Positions 53,812 to 63,644 of a stretch of DNA of 64,000 nucleotides are shown here, piece by piece (the first letter of the stretch is position 1; each line of letters opens with the position of its first letter). The stretch comes from Paenalcaligenes hermetiae. GTDB taxonomy: Bacteria > Pseudomonadota > Gammaproteobacteria > Burkholderiales > Burkholderiaceae_B. The notes under the pieces are model-generated. The model saw nothing but the letters and a program-made list of their open reading frames with translations, did not search any database and was not told the origin of the DNA. Location: the NCBI RefSeq assembly GCF_039543645.1, contig NZ_BAABKD010000002.1, forward strand, positions 248,001-312,000. Reading direction: 5' to 3'. Both the position numbers and the translations under genes were made by a program.

Positions 53812-54747
53812 TTAATACATACGACTTCTATCCACTAAACCACTGACTGGCTGATTTTGCAAAAGGGCTTGCATTTTTTGATGGATCTGTTGTGCTGTGG
53901 GCTCACGCAGTGACACACCAGAAATATGAGGTGTGACATGAATACGGGGGTGTCGCCAAAAAGGATGTGTCTGCGGCAATGGTTCTATATCAAACACATC
54001 GAGCAAAGCACCCGTTACATGCCCTGATTCAAGCATATGAATCAGGTCTTGTTCTACAATATGAGGGCCTCGCGCCATATTGATCACAAAGCCTTGGGGC
54101 TGTAACTGCGCCAACGCCGCCTGATTAATAATACCGCGCGTCTGTGGTGTCAATGGCAGCACATTTATCAACACACGGCTTTGTTGTAAAAAGGCTGAAA
54201 ACTGCTCCTGCCCTGCAAAAAACTGGATTTCTGACTTTGCAGCGCGAGCCGTACGTGTCCACACAGATACGGGATAGCCCAGCTGATGTAGTACTTGTGC
54301 GACCTGACGCCCAATTTGTCCATAACCCATTACGCCCACAGGCCATTGTTTTCTATAAATAGGCTCTTGTTGTAACCATTGTTGCTGAGCCTGCTGCTCT
54401 ACATAAGGCGCAAAGCGTTGTGTCGCAAGCAACATGCCATAGACCGCATATTCAGCCATTTGCACTGCCATACCCGCATCCTCAACGCGATAAACGGGCA
54501 CAGAGTCTGGAATTTGGCTAAAATCAATACCATCCACGCCAGCGCCAATGTTAAATATGGCTTGTAAACTGGGTTGGTCCTGAAACAGTTGTACCGAAGG
54601 CCGCCAGACCACGGCAAAATCAGCTGGTGCTTGATCTGCTTGTGGCTCCCAAGCGAAAAACGACCAGTCTGGCTGCAGCTGTTGAAAAACCTCTACCCAT
54701 CGTTGGTTGGACTCAGATCGACCCACTGCCACGACTACGCTAGGCAT
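53812..54747 (-). CDS. 2-hydroxyacid dehydrogenase (GhrA-like glyoxylate/hydroxypyruvate reductase)
   Basis: NAD(P)H-dependent reductase of 311 residues. The Rossmann motif GVMGYGQIGRQVAQVL stands at about 138-153; active-site Arg is in NVLPLTPQTRGII or INMARGPH, and the His in VTPHISG. The closest pattern is GhrA. Upstream, 166 bases with no gene separate it from the divergent yebC. Confidence 0.88.
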   Translation of the reverse strand: MPSVVVAVGRSESNQRWVEVFQQLQPDWSFFAWEPQADQAPADFAVVWRPSVQLFQDQPSLQAIFNIGAGVDGIDFSQIPDSVPVYRVEDAGMAVQMAEYAVYGMLLATQRFAPYVEQQAQQQWLQQEPIYRKQWPVGVMGYGQIGRQVAQVLHQLGYPVSVWTRTARAAKSEIQFFAGQEQFSAFLQQSRVLINVLPLTPQTRGIINQAALAQLQPQGFVINMARGPHIVEQDLIHMLESGHVTGALLDVFDIEPLPQTHPFWRHPRIHVTPHISGVSLREPTAQQIHQKMQALLQNQPVSGLVDRSRMY

Positions 54748-54913
54748 ATAACCTCCTTAAAGTGTTACCATAATGGATTTTATCCATCTCGTTATACAAT
54801 AAGATCATATTTACTACACCGCTTTTATCAGTGTAGTCCACACTCGGGCTTAAGCACGGATTCCCTTACCGCGCTTAACACTTTTCTATCCACTTTTACT
54901 TTTGGTACTTGTT

Positions 54914-55645
54914 ATGGCTGGTCACAGTAAATGGGCTAATATCCAACATCGCAAAGGACGTCAAGACGCAAAGCGCGCGAAAATCTGGACTAAAATCATC
55001 CGCGAAATTACGGTCGCGGCACGCGAGGCAGGCCCTGACCCCGAGTCGAATCCACGCTTACGTTTAGCCATGGATAAGGCCACTGCCGCCAACATGCCTA
55101 AAGACAACGTTAACCGCGCCATCCAGCGCGGCGCAGGTGGTGCCGATGAAGGCAACTACGAAGAAGTACGTTACGAGGGTTATGGTGTAGGCGGCGCTGC
55201 CGTCATTGTGGATTGTTTAACCGATAACCGTAACCGTACAGCTCCCGAGGTCCGTCACGCTTTTAACAAACATGGTGGCAACCTAGGGGTAGATGGCTCC
55301 GTTGTTTTCCAGTTTAAACATTGTGGACAGTTTATCTTTGCCCCTGGCACCAGCGAGGAGGCCGTGATGGAGGCAGCCCTAGAGGCCGGTGCCGAGGACG
55401 TAATTACCGACGAAGAGGGCTTGATCGAGGTCATCTGTGCCCCCTCTGATTTCAGTGCCGTAAAAGATGCATTTGCCGCAGCGGGGCTAACACCAGAGGT
55501 CGCCGAGGTCACCATGAAAGCAGAAAACGAAACCGAGCTCGAAGGCGAAGATGCCATCATGATGCGCAAGCTGCTTGATGCTTTAGAGTCTCTTGACGAT
55601 GTCCAAGAGGTCTACACCACAGCTGTGATGGACGAAACCGAATAA
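54914..55645 (+). CDS. yebC: YebC/PmpR family regulator or translation factor
   Basis: A 243-residue protein from the ATG at 54914 (MAGHSKWANIQHRKGRQDAKRAK), the nearly invariant start of the family; a TTG at 54902 would be less likely. The conserved TDNRNRTAPEVRHAFNKHGGNLG stretch is present. Members bind DNA as regulators or, as more recently shown, help ribosomes through proline-rich stretches. Which applies here is not known. Confidence 0.95.
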   Translation: MAGHSKWANIQHRKGRQDAKRAKIWTKIIREITVAAREAGPDPESNPRLRLAMDKATAANMPKDNVNRAIQRGAGGADEGNYEEVRYEGYGVGGAAVIVDCLTDNRNRTAPEVRHAFNKHGGNLGVDGSVVFQFKHCGQFIFAPGTSEEAVMEAALEAGAEDVITDEEGLIEVICAPSDFSAVKDAFAAAGLTPEVAEVTMKAENETELEGEDAIMMRKLLDALESLDDVQEVYTTAVMDETE

Positions 55646-55682
55646 TATTGACTGATCAATCTACTACCCTCTTTATTCCATT

Positions 55683-56969
55683 ATGAAGCTATTAGTTATC
55701 GGCGGTGGCGGCCGTGAACATGCCTTGGCATGGCGCCTCACTCAATCACAACGCGTACAATGCGTTTTTGTTGCTCCTGGCAACGGCGGCACCGCCCTTG
55801 GTGAGCGCATGCAAAACATAGCAATCACCGAGGTTGCCGAGCTGGTTCAGTTTGCCCAAGACAATCAGATCGCCTTTGCTGTCGTCGGCCCCGAAGCCCC
55901 CTTAGCCGCTGGAGTAGTTGATGCGTTTCGTGCTGCTGGACTCAAAATCTTTGGTCCTACCCAAGCCGCTGCACAACTAGAAAGCTCTAAGGAGTACGCT
56001 AAAGACTTCATGCAGCGTCACCAGATTCCCACAGCAGCCTATGCCACATTTACCGATTTAGAGCAGGCTAAAGCTTATATCCGTGAACAGGGTGCTCCTA
56101 TCGTGGTCAAAGCAGACGGTCTTGCCGCTGGTAAAGGGGTAATTGTCGCCATGACCGAAGCCGAGGCCTTAGCTGCGGTTGAAGATATGCTTGGCGGAGG
56201 CGTTTTTGGCTCGGCGGGGGCACGCGTCGTTATCGAAGAGTTTCTTACTGGTGAAGAGGCTAGCTTTATTGTGATGGCCGATGGCAAGCATGTCTTACCC
56301 ATGGCCACCAGCCAAGACCACAAACGCCTTAAAGATAACGACCAAGGCCCAAACACAGGTGGTATGGGCGCCTATTCACCTGCCCCCATCGTCAGCCCCA
56401 CCTTGCACAATCGCATTATGCGCGAAGTCATTCATCCCACGCTACAGGGTATGGCTAAAGAAGGCATTCCTTATACTGGCTTTTTATATGCAGGGCTAAT
56501 GATTGGCGATGGTCCAGATGCCACACGCCCTCTTAAAGTACTGGAGTACAACTGTCGCCTTGGTGATCCCGAAACGCAACCCATTATGATGCGTATCAAA
56601 AACGACCTAACAGAGGTCTTTGAGCTTGCTTTAGCAGGCAAACTGGATCAAGCCCATATCGACTGGGATCGACGTACCGCTATCGGCGTCGTCATGGCCG
56701 CGGCTAACTACCCAGAATCCCCCCGTCTTGGTGATACGATCCAAGCTTTACCGGCCGATTCAGATAGCTGCATGGTCTTTCATGCGGGTACTACCTTAGA
56801 TAATGGGGTACTAAAAACCTCAGGTGGGCGCGTATTGTGTGTCACGGCACTGGGCGACTCCATTCGGCGTGCACAACAAACCGCTTACGCCACAATATCT
56901 GACATTCATTTTGATGGTAAACAGTTCCGCAGTGATATTGGCTGGCGCGCTTTACCAACCAACGAATAA
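55683..56969 (+). CDS. purD: Phosphoribosylamine-glycine ligase
   Basis: Second step of purine synthesis, joining glycine to phosphoribosylamine with ATP. The 428-residue protein has the N-terminal MKLLVIGGGGREHAL, the ATP-grasp lysine in VVKADGLAAGKGV, and the family signature YNCRLGDPETQ. It heads a tight operon with hemF and nadD; only two bases separate it from hemF. Confidence 0.97.
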   Translation: MKLLVIGGGGREHALAWRLTQSQRVQCVFVAPGNGGTALGERMQNIAITEVAELVQFAQDNQIAFAVVGPEAPLAAGVVDAFRAAGLKIFGPTQAAAQLESSKEYAKDFMQRHQIPTAAYATFTDLEQAKAYIREQGAPIVVKADGLAAGKGVIVAMTEAEALAAVEDMLGGGVFGSAGARVVIEEFLTGEEASFIVMADGKHVLPMATSQDHKRLKDNDQGPNTGGMGAYSPAPIVSPTLHNRIMREVIHPTLQGMAKEGIPYTGFLYAGLMIGDGPDATRPLKVLEYNCRLGDPETQPIMMRIKNDLTEVFELALAGKLDQAHIDWDRRTAIGVVMAAANYPESPRLGDTIQALPADSDSCMVFHAGTTLDNGVLKTSGGRVLCVTALGDSIRRAQQTAYATISDIHFDGKQFRSDIGWRALPTNE

Positions 56970-56971
56970 TT

Positions 56972-57898
56972 ATGACAAGTTTCTCTGTACAACCGGTTTA
57001 TGACTATCTAACAGGGTTACAAGAGGCCATCATCCGTCAACTCGAAGCGGCGGATGGGGCTTCTTTTGTTACCGATCGCTGGGAACGCGAAGAAGGCGGT
57101 GGTGGCATTTCTCGCTATCTAGAAAATGGGCAGCTTTTTGAGCGCGCCGCCGTCCTATTTAGCCATGTAAAAGGCTCTCAGCTTCCTCCTTCTGCTAGCG
57201 CACAGCGACCTGAACTAGCCGGTCGCCCTTGGGAAGCCATGGGGGTATCTTTGGTGATTCACCCACGCAACCCCTATATCCCCACTACCCATATGAATGT
57301 GCGCATGTTTGTAGCACACTCTACCAACGAGACGCAGGAGCCTGTGTTTTGGTTTGGTGGCGGCATGGATCTCACCCCGTACTATCCCTTTTTAGAAGAC
57401 GTAGTACATTTTCATCAAACTTGCGCAGACTCACTGGCCCCTTTTGGCCCAGATAAATACCCCGCTTATAAAAAATGGTGTGATGATTACTTTTATTTAA
57501 AACATCGCCAAGAAACCCGAGGGATCGGTGGTATTTTCTTTGATGATTTAAATACCCCTGACTTTGAACAAAGCTTCGCTTTAATCCGTTCAGTCGGTGA
57601 CCATTTCACCAAAGCTTATATGCCTATCGTTGAAGCACGTCGTCATCTGGAATACGGCGAGCGCGAGCGCGATTTCCAAGCATATCGCCGAGGCCGCTAT
57701 GTGGAATTCAATCTGGTCTTTGATCGCGGCACCTTATTTGGTCTGCAATCTGGCGGGCGCACTGAGTCCATTCTTCTTTCTATGCCTCCGATGGCCGCTT
57801 GGCGTTATTGTTGGAACCCTGAGCCCAATAGCCCTGAGGCTAAACTGTACGACTATTTAAAACCACGCGAATGGCTAAAAAACGCATCGGACTCTTAG
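56972..57898 (+). CDS. hemF: Aerobic coproporphyrinogen III oxidase
   Basis: Oxygen-dependent decarboxylation of coproporphyrinogen III to protoporphyrinogen IX in heme synthesis. The 308-residue protein contains the HemF signature FWFGGGMDLTPYYPF and DRWEREEGGGGISR, and GRYVEFNLVFDRGT near the end. The length is normal. Its last 28 bases overlap the nadD start. Confidence 0.97.
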   Translation: MTSFSVQPVYDYLTGLQEAIIRQLEAADGASFVTDRWEREEGGGGISRYLENGQLFERAAVLFSHVKGSQLPPSASAQRPELAGRPWEAMGVSLVIHPRNPYIPTTHMNVRMFVAHSTNETQEPVFWFGGGMDLTPYYPFLEDVVHFHQTCADSLAPFGPDKYPAYKKWCDDYFYLKHRQETRGIGGIFFDDLNTPDFEQSFALIRSVGDHFTKAYMPIVEARRHLEYGERERDFQAYRRGRYVEFNLVFDRGTLFGLQSGGRTESILLSMPPMAAWRYCWNPEPNSPEAKLYDYLKPREWLKNASDS

Positions 57899-58467
57899 GC
57901 GGGAGTTTTGATCCGGTACATGTTGCGCATCTGGCTTTAGCTCAAGCTGCGCAACAGCAGCTACGCTTGGACGAGGTCCAATTCATCCCCGCCGCCCAGC
58001 CTTGGCAAAAATCACAGCTCGGCGCAAATAGCACACATCGTGTAGCGATGCTCGAGCTTGCCACCCAGCCTTACCCGACATTTAGAGTCAATACAACCGA
58101 AATCCAACGGGGTGGGCCAACGTACACATACGATACGGTGGCAACCCTTCCTGCTTCGGCTCACTATTTCTGGTTGCTGGGTGCAGACCAACTCCAAAAC
58201 TTTACCAGCTGGCATCGTTGGCAAGATATTTTGCAACATGTGGATCTTGCTGTAGCGCAGCGCCCGGGTAGTGCGCTCACCCCGCCAGAGCAATTGTCTC
58301 ACTACTTAACCGAACACAATAAAAACATTCACTATATAGACTTTAAACCCAGCCCAATTTCCGCTACGCTGATACGAGAACGGCTACATCAAGATCAGTC
58401 CGTGGCGCAACTAGTGCCAGACAGCGTTTTGCACTACCTGACTCAACACCAACTTTATCAGCCATGA
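57871..58467 (+). CDS. nadD: Nicotinate-nucleotide adenylyltransferase
   Basis: Makes nicotinate adenine dinucleotide, next to last step of NAD synthesis. The 198-residue protein has the nucleotidyltransferase motif GLLGGSFDPVHVAHL (about 6-20) and the second motif SPISATLIRERL. The start cannot move downstream without losing the motif, so the 28-base overlap with hemF appears real. The stop overlaps rsfS by four bases. Confidence 0.95.
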   Translation: MAKKRIGLLGGSFDPVHVAHLALAQAAQQQLRLDEVQFIPAAQPWQKSQLGANSTHRVAMLELATQPYPTFRVNTTEIQRGGPTYTYDTVATLPASAHYFWLLGADQLQNFTSWHRWQDILQHVDLAVAQRPGSALTPPEQLSHYLTEHNKNIHYIDFKPSPISATLIRERLHQDQSVAQLVPDSVLHYLTQHQLYQP

Positions 58468-58850
58468 AAACACTTATGAACATAGAAGATCAACTCCGTC
58501 TTGTGGTCGATGCCCTCGAAGACGTCAAAGCCAAAGACATTAAAGCTTTTAACACCTCTAAACTCACCGGTTTATTTGATCGTGTTGTGATTGCTAGCGG
58601 AAACTCCAATCGCCAAACAAAAGCCTTAGCTGAAAGCGTGATTGCTGCCGCCAAACAAGCTGGTTTATCTGTGCTGGCCTACGAAGGAGCAGACACAGGA
58701 GAATGGGTTTTAGTCGATCTAGGTGACGTGGTTATCCATGCTATGCAACCGGCAATACGCGATTACTACAACCTAGAAGAAATTTGGGGTGAGGATCCCA
58801 TTGAGTTGGACCTTAAGGTCGATCAAATGCCTAACCTATCGGATGACTAA
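58464..58850 (+). CDS. rsfS: Ribosome silencing factor RsfS
   Basis: Binds ribosomal protein L14 and blocks subunit joining when nutrients are short. The 128-residue protein has the conserved VKAKDIKAFNTSKLTGLFDRVVIASGNSNRQTKALAE region and GEWVLVDLGDVVIHAM. The start may be 58464 or the ATG at 58476. The nadD-rsfS-rlmH order is standard. Confidence 0.95.
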   Translation: MKTLMNIEDQLRLVVDALEDVKAKDIKAFNTSKLTGLFDRVVIASGNSNRQTKALAESVIAAAKQAGLSVLAYEGADTGEWVLVDLGDVVIHAMQPAIRDYYNLEEIWGEDPIELDLKVDQMPNLSDD

Positions 58851-58878
58851 CTCAACGCCCTTAGGGGCGTTTACTGTA

Positions 58879-59349
58879 ATGAAAATCACTATTATTGCCG
58901 TTGGTCAACGCATGCCTGACTGGGTTACCACCGCATGGCAAGACTATAGTCAACGTCTTCCCGCGGATTACGCCCTAGAGCTCAAAGAAATCAAACCGGA
59001 ACCACGTACGACGGGTAAAACCGTCGAGCAAATGATGGCTGCCGAAGCCAAGCGTATTGAGCAAGCCATTCCAACTCATGCCCACGTCGTCGCCTTAGAT
59101 GAACGCGGTCGAGCCCTTACCACTATGCAGTTAGCAGAGCAGCTCCAACGCTGGCGCGATCAAAGTCAAGATATTGCAATTATTATTGGGGGGCCAGATG
59201 GCCTCGATGCCAACCTTAAACAACGCTGTGCTCAAAAAATTCGCTTATCGGATTTAACCTTGCCGCACCCCATGGTGCGTGTTTTGCTGGCTGAGCAGCT
59301 CTATCGTGCTTGGTCGATTAACCATCATCACCCCTATCACCGGAACTAA
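58879..59349 (+). CDS. rlmH: 23S rRNA pseudouridine-1915 N3-methyltransferase RlmH
   Basis: SPOUT-class methyltransferase modifying the 70S ribosome at pseudouridine 1915. The ATG at 58879 (MKITIIAVGQRMPDW) gives 156 residues, the family length. IIIGGPDGLD and LSDLTLPHPMVRVLLAEQLYRAW are the knot region. The gene follows rsfS by 28 bases. Confidence 0.96.
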   Translation: MKITIIAVGQRMPDWVTTAWQDYSQRLPADYALELKEIKPEPRTTGKTVEQMMAAEAKRIEQAIPTHAHVVALDERGRALTTMQLAEQLQRWRDQSQDIAIIIGGPDGLDANLKQRCAQKIRLSDLTLPHPMVRVLLAEQLYRAWSINHHHPYHRN

Positions 59350-59353
59350 CTCC

Positions 59354-60796
59354 ATGGCAAAAAGACGCACTAAAATTGTTGCTACCCTTGGTCCTGCTAG
59401 TGATCATGAACAAGCCATTGAAAAACTCATTCTTGCAGGCTTAGATGTTGCCCGTCTCAATTTTTCCCACGGAAGTGCAGATAGCCACCGTGAAAAAGCT
59501 GAGCTCGTACGAAAAATTGCCGCTAAGCACGGTCGCTTCGTGGCCATTATGGGGGATTTACAAGGCCCTAAAATCCGTATTGCACGTTTTGCCGACCAAA
59601 GCGTACAGCTAAAAGCTGGGCAATCCTTCACTTTATCGACCACGCATCCGATCGATGCCGGGACCAACACTATAGTAGCGGTCGAATACCCACCCCTTAT
59701 CCAAGCTTGCCATCCTGGAGACGAGCTACTCTTAGATGATGGCAAGATCGTGCTGCAAGTCGAGCAGGTCGATGAGCATCAGGTGCAAACACGAGTGATC
59801 AACGGGGGCGAGCTCTCTAACAACAAAGGCATCAATCGTCGTGGCGGTGGCATCGCCGCACCGAGTCTTACGCCCAAAGACCGAGAAGATATCCAGCTTG
59901 CTGCCGAATTAGCACTCGATTATGTCGCGGTGTCTTTCCCTCGCTATGGCACCGACATGCAGCAAGCTCGATCACTTCTACAAGCGGCTGGCTCCGATGC
60001 TTGGTTAATTGCAAAAATCGAGCGTGCCGAAGCTGTTGCTGATGATGAAGCGCTTGATGATATTATTTCAGCTAGCGACGGCGTCATGGTAGCGCGCGGT
60101 GATTTAGGTGTAGAAATCGGCGATGCAAGATTAGTAGGCATTCAAAAACGGATTATCCAACATGCGCGTCGTTTAAATAAAATTGTGATAACCGCAACAC
60201 AAATGATGGAGTCCATGACCCATAGTCCCGTACCAACGCGCGCAGAGGTCTCTGACGTGGCAAATGCGGTATTAGACTATACGGATGCCGTGATGCTATC
60301 GGGCGAAAGCGCCACCGGCCAATATCCAGTAGAGGCTATTACCGCCATGGCGCGCATTTGTGTTGGCGCTGAGGCCGAGCCTACCAGCGGTATCTCTAAA
60401 CACCGACTAGGGGAACATTTTGCTCGTTGTGACGACACCATTGCGCTTTCTGCTATGTATGCAGCTAACCACTACCCTGGTATCAAAGCCATTATCAGCT
60501 TAAGCGAAAGCGGCCGCACCCCCCTGATCATGTCACGCATCAAATCCTCTGTACCCATTTTTTGTTTTACACGCCATGCTAGCACCCAGCGCCGTGCGGC
60601 CTTATTTCGGGGGGTATATAGTGTAGCGTTTGATGCCAGCCAATATAACGATGCCGATATTGCCCCGGCAGCCATGCAAGAACTCTGCAAACAAGGGGCA
60701 GTACAACCCGGAGACTGGGTCATCCTAACCAAAGGCCAACTGGATACAGCCGGTGGCACAAATAGCCTACATATACTTCAAGTACCATCATGTTGA
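59354..60796 (+). CDS. pyk: Pyruvate kinase
   Basis: Last step of glycolysis: phosphoenolpyruvate plus ADP to pyruvate plus ATP. The ATG at 59354 gives 480 residues; the start of the barrel RRTKIVATLGPAS, the metal/substrate stretch IAKIERAEAV, and TATQMMESMTHSPVPTRAEVSDVANAV are intact. The C-terminal regulatory domain is present. The gene sits between rlmH and maf, four bases after rlmH and overlapping maf by seven bases. Confidence 0.96.
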   Translation: MAKRRTKIVATLGPASDHEQAIEKLILAGLDVARLNFSHGSADSHREKAELVRKIAAKHGRFVAIMGDLQGPKIRIARFADQSVQLKAGQSFTLSTTHPIDAGTNTIVAVEYPPLIQACHPGDELLLDDGKIVLQVEQVDEHQVQTRVINGGELSNNKGINRRGGGIAAPSLTPKDREDIQLAAELALDYVAVSFPRYGTDMQQARSLLQAAGSDAWLIAKIERAEAVADDEALDDIISASDGVMVARGDLGVEIGDARLVGIQKRIIQHARRLNKIVITATQMMESMTHSPVPTRAEVSDVANAVLDYTDAVMLSGESATGQYPVEAITAMARICVGAEAEPTSGISKHRLGEHFARCDDTIALSAMYAANHYPGIKAIISLSESGRTPLIMSRIKSSVPIFCFTRHASTQRRAALFRGVYSVAFDASQYNDADIAPAAMQELCKQGAVQPGDWVILTKGQLDTAGGTNSLHILQVPSC

Positions 60797-61392
60797 TACA
60801 ACAGCCTATTTATTTAGCTTCGGCAAGCCCGCGTCGGCATGAGCTACTTAAGCAAATCGATATCACTCACGAAGTCTTAATCGTGCCCGCTCCCGCTGGC
60901 GAGGATGAGCCCATTCATGCAAATGAATCTGCCATTGACTATGTACAGCGCACGGCGTATGAAAAGCTTGAGCATGCCAAACAATGGCATGCTCAGCAAC
61001 CACAACTCTATCCCTGGCCCATTCTTTGCGCTGATACAACGGTCGAACTACAGGGGCAGATTCTGGCTAAGCCCAAAAACCTGCAAGAGGCGAAAGCGTT
61101 TCTCCAATTATTATCTGGGCAAGAACACCATGTCCACACGGCCATGTGCTTAAGCGTAGGGGAAAATCACTATAAAGCGCTCTCGACCAGCACCATTCGT
61201 TTTAAACCTCTAAGCCCAGCGGAAATAGACATATATTGTCAGAGCCAAGAGCCTCTGGGCAAAGCGGGTGCTTACGGCATCCAAGGTATGGCCGCCGCCT
61301 TTGTCACCCATTTAACAGGTAGTTACAGCGGCGTCATGGGTTTAGACTTGCACCAAACCTATCAATTGCTATTAAACGCAGGCCTAAAATAA
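60790..61392 (+). CDS. maf: Maf-family nucleotide pyrophosphatase
   Basis: House-cleaning enzyme that hydrolyses modified or non-canonical NTPs. The 200-residue protein has the N-terminal SASPRRHELLKQI and the catalytic ADTTVELQGQILAKP region, with GKAGAYGIQGMAAAFV near the end. The YhdE (dTTP/UTP) type is most likely. Its 3' end overlaps the convergent DUF945 gene by nine bases; no terminator is seen between them. Confidence 0.95.
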   Translation: MLIQQPIYLASASPRRHELLKQIDITHEVLIVPAPAGEDEPIHANESAIDYVQRTAYEKLEHAKQWHAQQPQLYPWPILCADTTVELQGQILAKPKNLQEAKAFLQLLSGQEHHVHTAMCLSVGENHYKALSTSTIRFKPLSPAEIDIYCQSQEPLGKAGAYGIQGMAAAFVTHLTGSYSGVMGLDLHQTYQLLLNAGLK

Positions 61393-62772
61393 GCCCCCCA
61401 TTTGCATCGCAATAATCAAATACGCTAGCTCTTCGGCTGTAATCGGCTTTTGATTTAACAGTAGCTGATTGCTCTGTGCATCAAACTGTAAAGCAAAACG
61501 CAATGCATCCCCATCGTATTCAACTAGGTCCACCTCTTGCAGTTGTTCGGCAGAACGTGCTATGAGCATATCTGCTAAGCTACTCAAAATCGACTCCTCG
61601 GCAAAATACCCCTGAATCATGGAGCGAGATGTTTGCAACTGCATCTGCAACGAATCAACATAATGCGCAAGATCGATCCCTGAGCTCACATCCTCGTCCA
61701 GTGCGGTTGGAGCTAAATGCATGCGTAAAACCAGCTCACTGGTACCAGCTGGATTACTGAGTGTTAATTGATTTAGGTTTACCTCGGGCCGATGGGCTAA
61801 GAGCTTTTGTGCATAGGGCCGTATCGCCTCTTCGTCCATTTGCTCTAAATCAGGGTGCTGGCTTAGGGCATTTAATACCTGATAATCCAAACGCTTCACA
61901 TCCACAGCCAACACGACTTGCCCTAAGTCATGGTCATCAATATAAATCTGCCCCAAGTCGTACTGCACAGCACTATCCAAGAGCTCATTATGCAATGCAT
62001 AATCTGAAATCATTTGCAGATTATCCACCACCACCTGTGTACTCTGTCCCCAATCCATACGTAGCTGTGTGCTTTGAATACGAGCAGAAGCCTGCTGAGC
62101 AGAAGAAAAGCCACTTAAATTGCTTTCCAGCGTCGTTCCCAACAGCTGTATTTGTGTTTTATCTTCACCCTCTAACCAGCTAAGACTGGGCAAATCAGCC
62201 TGAACCTGTAACTGTTCTTTTTGGGACTGATACTGGATTTGTGCTTGGGCCGCGGTGGCTGTCAATTTATTCCCCGCCGCATCACTATAGTCCAAAGCCG
62301 CAAAATCCAACTGGCTCTGCGTTGCACCATCTAGCCCAATTACAGTTTTTGCCACCAAAGGTGCTTGATTTTGTGCAGCCTCAAACCACATCTGTACCGT
62401 ATCCGTCGGCAATAAAGTGAGCTCACTATAGGCTAACATGGGGCGCCAATGCCCATGCCCCAATGCAGTCAAGGGCAAAGGTCCATGCCGCAAATGGTCT
62501 TGGAATAAAATTTGATGCTTATGCTCTGCATCCTGCACAACCAATTCATAATTAATTTTGGCGCTAAACCAGTGGCGATCATAACTCACTACCCGCAGCT
62601 TGGCTTGGCTTTCCTCTAAGTTCACGGCTAAATGTGTTGCCACAGCAGCGTTTAACTGCTCTATCTGATGAGAAATTTCAGCCTCTGCTTTTTTCCCTAA
62701 ATACCATGCTGACCCAGCATATACTGCGGCGAGCAGCGCCACCCCAGCTACGATCTTATGCGTTGCTTTCAT
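61384..62772 (-). CDS. YdgA/DUF945 family protein
   Basis: A 462-residue envelope protein with an N-terminal membrane anchor (IVAGVALLAAVYAGSAWYLG about 7-26) and a long periplasmic part. The sequence KLRVVSYDRHWFSAKINYELVV and the GPLPLTALGHG segment are typical of DUF945 (YdgA). The function of the family is poorly known. It overlaps the upstream dehydrogenase gene by four bases. Confidence 0.85.
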   Translation of the reverse strand: MKATHKIVAGVALLAAVYAGSAWYLGKKAEAEISHQIEQLNAAVATHLAVNLEESQAKLRVVSYDRHWFSAKINYELVVQDAEHKHQILFQDHLRHGPLPLTALGHGHWRPMLAYSELTLLPTDTVQMWFEAAQNQAPLVAKTVIGLDGATQSQLDFAALDYSDAAGNKLTATAAQAQIQYQSQKEQLQVQADLPSLSWLEGEDKTQIQLLGTTLESNLSGFSSAQQASARIQSTQLRMDWGQSTQVVVDNLQMISDYALHNELLDSAVQYDLGQIYIDDHDLGQVVLAVDVKRLDYQVLNALSQHPDLEQMDEEAIRPYAQKLLAHRPEVNLNQLTLSNPAGTSELVLRMHLAPTALDEDVSSGIDLAHYVDSLQMQLQTSRSMIQGYFAEESILSSLADMLIARSAEQLQEVDLVEYDGDALRFALQFDAQSNQLLLNQKPITAEELAYLIIAMQMGGLF

Positions 62773-63632
62773 TGTTTTCCTTGAAGTGTTTGAATAATAT
62801 GCGACACATCGGCATGCGCCAGACCTTGTTTGGCAGCCAGCTGATAAAGCTGATATACCGTGTGACTCACCGGCATTGCTGTCTGCTGCAGAGTAGCTAA
62901 ATCGGTAATCGCTGTTAAATCTTTTAGCATTGTTTGCACTGTAGCTGTCGCCTCGCTCGGTAGATTATGCATACGCTCTACAAAAATAGGCAAGAGCGTC
63001 GAATCAGCCCACCCTCCGGCCAGCGCAGTTGCTAGCTGCTTGCTATCAATATGTGCTTCTTGGGCTAAGCATACTGCTTCGGCAATCGCTGCAATGGTGG
63101 CCGTAACAATAGTTTGATTGCATAGTTTTGTCACCTGCCCTGCCCCCACTGCACCCATATGGGTAATACGCGCCGCATAGGCCTGCAAGTAAGGCCGTAC
63201 CTGTTGTAACGCTGATGCTTCCCCACCGACCATCACCGCCAAAGTTCCGGCTTCCGCCCCCGCCGTTCCACCTGAAACAGGGGCATCTAGCCATATCCAC
63301 CCTTGAGGCAAGCGCGCGGCCAGCTGTTTAGTTTGTTGTGGGGAAACCGTAGCATGATCCACGATAATTTTGTTTGCACTCGTGACTGACGCTAACCCTT
63401 GCTCACCATACATAACCGTCTCAATAGCGGCAGCATCAAATAAGCACATTAAAATAATATCGGATTGCGCAGCTAACTGCGCAGGAGTCGTTGCTAGCTG
63501 TGCACCTTGTTTAATTAAATCATGGGCTTTTTCTGAACTACGATTCCATACAGTGAGCGTATGACCTGCTTGCAAAAGCCGCTGACACATAGGCAACCCC
63601 ATACGGCCCAAGCCTACAAAACCTACTCGCAT
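62769..63632 (-). CDS. Beta-hydroxyacid dehydrogenase (3-hydroxyisobutyrate dehydrogenase family)
   Basis: NAD(P)-dependent oxidoreductase of 287 residues. The ATG at 63632 (MRVGFVGLGRMGLPM) has GGAG seven bases upstream and is preferred over the ATG at 63644. The Rossmann motif GLGRMG, the substrate loop DAPVSGGTAGAEAGTLAVMVGG and the catalytic Lys in GAGQVTKLCNQ are intact. Candidates include tartronate semialdehyde and 3-hydroxyisobutyrate; the substrate cannot be told. Confidence 0.9.
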   Translation of the reverse strand: MRVGFVGLGRMGLPMCQRLLQAGHTLTVWNRSSEKAHDLIKQGAQLATTPAQLAAQSDIILMCLFDAAAIETVMYGEQGLASVTSANKIIVDHATVSPQQTKQLAARLPQGWIWLDAPVSGGTAGAEAGTLAVMVGGEASALQQVRPYLQAYAARITHMGAVGAGQVTKLCNQTIVTATIAAIAEAVCLAQEAHIDSKQLATALAGGWADSTLLPIFVERMHNLPSEATATVQTMLKDLTAITDLATLQQTAMPVSHTVYQLYQLAAKQGLAHADVSHIIQTLQGKQ

Positions 63633-63644
63633 CTTTGTCTCCAT

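Noticed and set aside
61761..62183. 140-residue plus-strand frame
   Set aside because: Antisense to the DUF945 gene; Pro/His/Leu-rich composition typical of a shadow frame.
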